DNA of 8,484 nucleotides from Syntrophothermus sp. UBA1445 (lineage in GTDB: Bacteria; Bacillota; Syntrophomonadia; Syntrophomonadales; DTU052), in contig DCTH01000030.1 in assembly GCA_002329495.1 (NCBI GenBank), positions 3,400 through 11,883 of the forward strand. Direction: 5' to 3'. The notes beneath the pieces are model-generated. The model made no database searches. It had not been told where the DNA came from and saw nothing but the letters and a program-made list of their open reading frames with translations. A program made the position numbers and the translations under genes. Shown here piece after piece: positions 6,557-8,484 of the stretch. Position 1 is the first letter of the stretch. Each line of letters begins with the position of its first letter.

Positions 6557-6646
6557 AAAGGGGACTGTCCCCATGATGCACTTCGGGACGAACAGAATTA
6601 AGGAGACGGTTCCGGTGTGTTGGGAACAACACGCCGAACCGTCCCC
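6557..6646. repeat. Composite REP-like element with two palindromes
   Basis: The gap between the binding-protein gene and gerA holds a small palindrome, GGGGACTGTCCCC (6560-6572), then ATGATGCAC (6573-6581), then a larger hairpin. In the larger hairpin GACGGTTC (6605-6612) plus GGTGTGTT (6614-6621) pairs with AACACGCC (6628-6635) plus GAACCGTC (6636-6643). The stem has 16 pairs, one bulged C at 6613, one G-U pair and a six-base loop. The GGGGAC and GACGGTTC words are common in dispersed palindromes of Clostridia, from memory. On the minus strand the hairpin sits about 40 bases past the binding-protein stop and is followed by TCTCCTTAATTC, so it may also help end that transcript. Confidence 0.6.
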
Positions 6647-6683
6647 CGGTAAAACTCTACCCCGGTTTTCCCGAATATCGTCC

Positions 6684-7670
6684 TTACTTCGGAACGAACT
6701 CAGTTGTTACAACCTTATTATAAGGGGCGATCTTATCCAGTTCTCCGGCAGCTTTTATAATATCCTGCAGCAGATAGAAATCAGACTCCAGCATCAGGGG
6801 GTCCTTCTTCCAGGAGTTCTGCTCCTTATAGCGTTTTACCGCGCTTACCAGGATTTCATCAGGTTCATCCGGGAAGTGGGGCTTGATGGCCTGAGCGATC
6901 TCTTCTGGAGAATGGGTGTCTACCCACTGTTGTCCCTTGTAGATGGCCCGACTAAACTTGGCGATCAACTCAGGATTGTTTTCAATGGTGCTCTTTTTGG
7001 CAAAGTAAGCGGTATAGGGAACCGCCCCGCTCTCTTTTCCGAGAGAGGCCACGATGTAGCCTTTGCCCTCTTTCTCCATGGTCGATGCAGTAGGCTCAAA
7101 GATTATCACATAATCCCCCTGCCCCCCCATAAAGGCACCGGGCATGGCAGCAAACTGCATGGTAGTATCAATAAACACATCTTCTCCGACCTTCAGTCCA
7201 TTCTTCTCCAGTACATACTGCAGGATGATGGCCGGCATGCCGCCTTTGCGGCCTCCGATAACGGTTTTTCCTTTCAGATCACTCCATTTAAAATCAGGGT
7301 CCGGTTCCCTGCCCAGCAGGAAGGTTCCATCCCCATTGGTCAGCTGGGCGAACACTACCCCGTAGTCTTCTCTGCCCTCGTTATAGACGTAAACACTTGC
7401 TTCCGGCCCGGCAAAACCGATATCCACCTCGCCTGACAGCACAGCAGTCATTACTTTATCGGCCCCCTGGCCATTGGAAAGTTCAATCTCCAAACCCTCT
7501 TCTTCAAAGAAACCCTGCGTTAATGCCACATACTGTGGGCCATAGAAAATTGAGTGGGTTACTTCACAAAGTTTGACCTTGGTCAGTTCACCATCGGATT
7601 TACCGCAGCCAGTTACAATAAGCGATAAACCCAACAGCACAATCATCAACACCAGTAATAGTTTTTTCAT
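6684..7670 (-). CDS. ABC transporter substrate-binding lipoprotein, NMT1/THI5-like (NitT/TauT type)
   Basis: This 328-residue extracytoplasmic binding protein belongs to an ABC importer. I chose the ATG at 7670: the strong AGGGGGGAGG site lies eight bases upstream, whereas the alternative TTG at 7676 is only two bases from it. The signal peptide MKKLLLVLMIVLLGLSLIVTGC ends in a lipobox with Cys22, so the protein should be lipid-anchored outside the membrane. The mature part shows the NMT1/SsuA-like pattern: FYGPQYVALTQGFFEEEGLEIEL (42-64), GADKVMTAVLSGEVDIGFAGPEA (69-91) and DLKGKTVIGGRKGGMP (131-146), then GDYVIIFEPTAS (185-196). Relatives bind nitrate, sulfonates, taurine or thiamine pyrimidine precursors; the ligand here cannot be told. 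The gene follows the permease gene by 21 bases in one operon. It lacks the usual ATPase beside it within the window. Confidence 0.92.
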   Translation of the reverse strand: MKKLLLVLMIVLLGLSLIVTGCGKSDGELTKVKLCEVTHSIFYGPQYVALTQGFFEEEGLEIELSNGQGADKVMTAVLSGEVDIGFAGPEASVYVYNEGREDYGVVFAQLTNGDGTFLLGREPDPDFKWSDLKGKTVIGGRKGGMPAIILQYVLEKNGLKVGEDVFIDTTMQFAAMPGAFMGGQGDYVIIFEPTASTMEKEGKGYIVASLGKESGAVPYTAYFAKKSTIENNPELIAKFSRAIYKGQQWVDTHSPEEIAQAIKPHFPDEPDEILVSAVKRYKEQNSWKKDPLMLESDFYLLQDIIKAAGELDKIAPYNKVVTTEFVPK

Positions 7671-7691
7671 TTTCAATTCCTCCCCCCTTTT

Positions 7692-8484
7692 TCACCTTAA
7701 CCGGCTCTTTCTCAGAACAAACTGTTCGAAATATATCACCCCCTGATACATAATCGTGGCAGCTATCCCCAATATGACTACACTGGTCATAACCAGATCG
7801 AGTTTGAAGACCTGACCACCGTAGACAATGAGATACCCCAGACCAGCTCGAGAAACCAGGAATTCACCCACAATCACTCCCACCCACGATAACCCCACAT
7901 TGACTTTAAGGGCGTTGATAATGTTAGGGAACGAGGCAGGCAGGAGCACTTTGGTTAATACCTGGTACTTGGTCCCGCCAAAGCTCTCCACCAGTTTAAT
8001 CTTGTCCGGATCGGTATTCACAAAGCCATTCAGAACTTCCAGAATCGTAACGATGAGGGATATGGCCAGGGTCATCACGATAATGGCAACCGGACCGGCG
8101 CCAATCCGGACAATAAAAACCGGACCCAGAGCGATCTTGGGCAGGCTGTTAAGTACCACCAGGTATGGTTCAGATACCTGGGACAGGAATTTTGACCACC
8201 ATAACGCAATGGCGATAAGGACTCCTAACATCGTACCCAGGAGAAAGCCAATAATGGTTTCCAAACAGGTGATTCCAATATGTAAAAACAGCACTCCCTG
8301 GGCATACAGATTCTGGATCGTACTGATGATCCGGGATGGCTGGCTGGTAATGAAAGAATCAATAACCCCCATGCGGGCCAGGATCTCCCAGAGGGCAAAC
8401 ATGACCACCAAAAACAGGATCTGAGTAGTGCGAACCATGGTCTTTCTCTGCTTGAGTTTCTTTAGGTACCGAATATGGTCCACA
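7692..8484 (-). CDS. ABC transporter permease, SsuC/TauC type (N-terminus at window edge)
   Basis: The inner-membrane permease of the same importer as the lipoprotein next to it carries at least 263 residues with about six helices. The binding-protein-dependent transport domain includes the EAA loop that docks the ATPase, with E166, G169-G170 and P182 in VESFGGTKYQVLTKVLLPAS. Segments WEILARMGVIDSF (32-44), SLPKIALGPVFI (113-124) and VGEFLVSRAGLGYLI (205-219) are typical of nitrate/sulfonate/taurine permeases. A GTG at 8483 could be the start, but its upstream region is outside the window, so the gene may extend a little further; an internal ATG at residue 16 is an alternative. The length is already near the usual 250-270. 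It is translated before the binding protein, and the ATPase gene may lie upstream, out of view. Confidence 0.92.
   Translation of the reverse strand, partial: VDHIRYLKKLKQRKTMVRTTQILFLVVMFALWEILARMGVIDSFITSQPSRIISTIQNLYAQGVLFLHIGITCLETIIGFLLGTMLGVLIAIALWWSKFLSQVSEPYLVVLNSLPKIALGPVFIVRIGAGPVAIIVMTLAISLIVTILEVLNGFVNTDPDKIKLVESFGGTKYQVLTKVLLPASFPNIINALKVNVGLSWVGVIVGEFLVSRAGLGYLIVYGGQVFKLDLVMTSVVILGIAATIMYQGVIYFEQFVLRKSRLR

Noticed and set aside
6557..6646. CRISPR array or riboswitch
   Set aside because: There are no regularly spaced direct repeats, and the structure is two simple hairpins without a conserved ligand-binding core that I recognise.
6540..7436. 298-codon open frame on the plus strand
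   Set aside because: It lies antisense to the binding-protein gene, which has a clear signal peptide, family motifs and ribosome site. The plus-strand product shows no recognisable domain and its first part is the palindromic repeat.
7828..8424. 198-codon plus-strand frame
   Set aside because: It is antisense to the ABC permease, and the translation is rich in Arg, Thr and Met with no family features.

Overview
The window is a chromosomal piece of an endospore-forming Firmicute. The evidence is a complete three-gene gerA-gerB-gerC germinant-receptor operon. Moderate GC content, the gene styles and GGGGAC/GACGGTTC-type dispersed palindromes point to Clostridia, possibly a Peptococcaceae/Desulfotomaculum-like lineage; that placement is inference. 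All recognised genes except one lie on the minus strand.

Right to left, in transcription order of the minus strand: positions 8484-6684 hold the end of an ABC importer operon, with a SsuC/TauC-type permease whose N-terminus is at the window edge and an NMT1/THI5-like lipoprotein substrate-binding protein. The ATPase is not in the window and may lie upstream. A roughly 200-base gap (6484-6683) carries a composite repeat-like palindromic element, probably REP-type, and a weak sigma-G-like promoter. Positions 6480-2557 are the germination operon: GerA (integral membrane), GerB (APC-type permease fold) and GerC (lipoprotein). The genes overlap or are nearly contiguous and should form one receptor in the spore inner membrane.

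The only plus-strand gene (2081-2560) is a small soluble protein of the uncharacterised DUF6530 type. It has its own textbook sigma-A promoter, with a perfect palindrome over the predicted start of transcription. Its stop codon overlaps the gerC stop codon tail to tail. Left of it is a 328-base region with a plus-strand hairpin terminator, then an uncharacterised four-helix membrane protein (1276-1752, minus). A near-perfect 31-base palindrome at 1240-1270 follows that gene. Finally comes the first 354 codons of a CstA-family peptide/pyruvate transporter (minus), which runs off the left edge.

I see no CRISPR array, tRNA, rRNA, transposase gene or phage gene. Nothing here clearly amounts to a new multi-gene system. 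The less explained items are the operator-controlled DUF6530 gene with its overlapping convergent end, the two related palindromic elements, the unusual gerA start and the orphan membrane protein.
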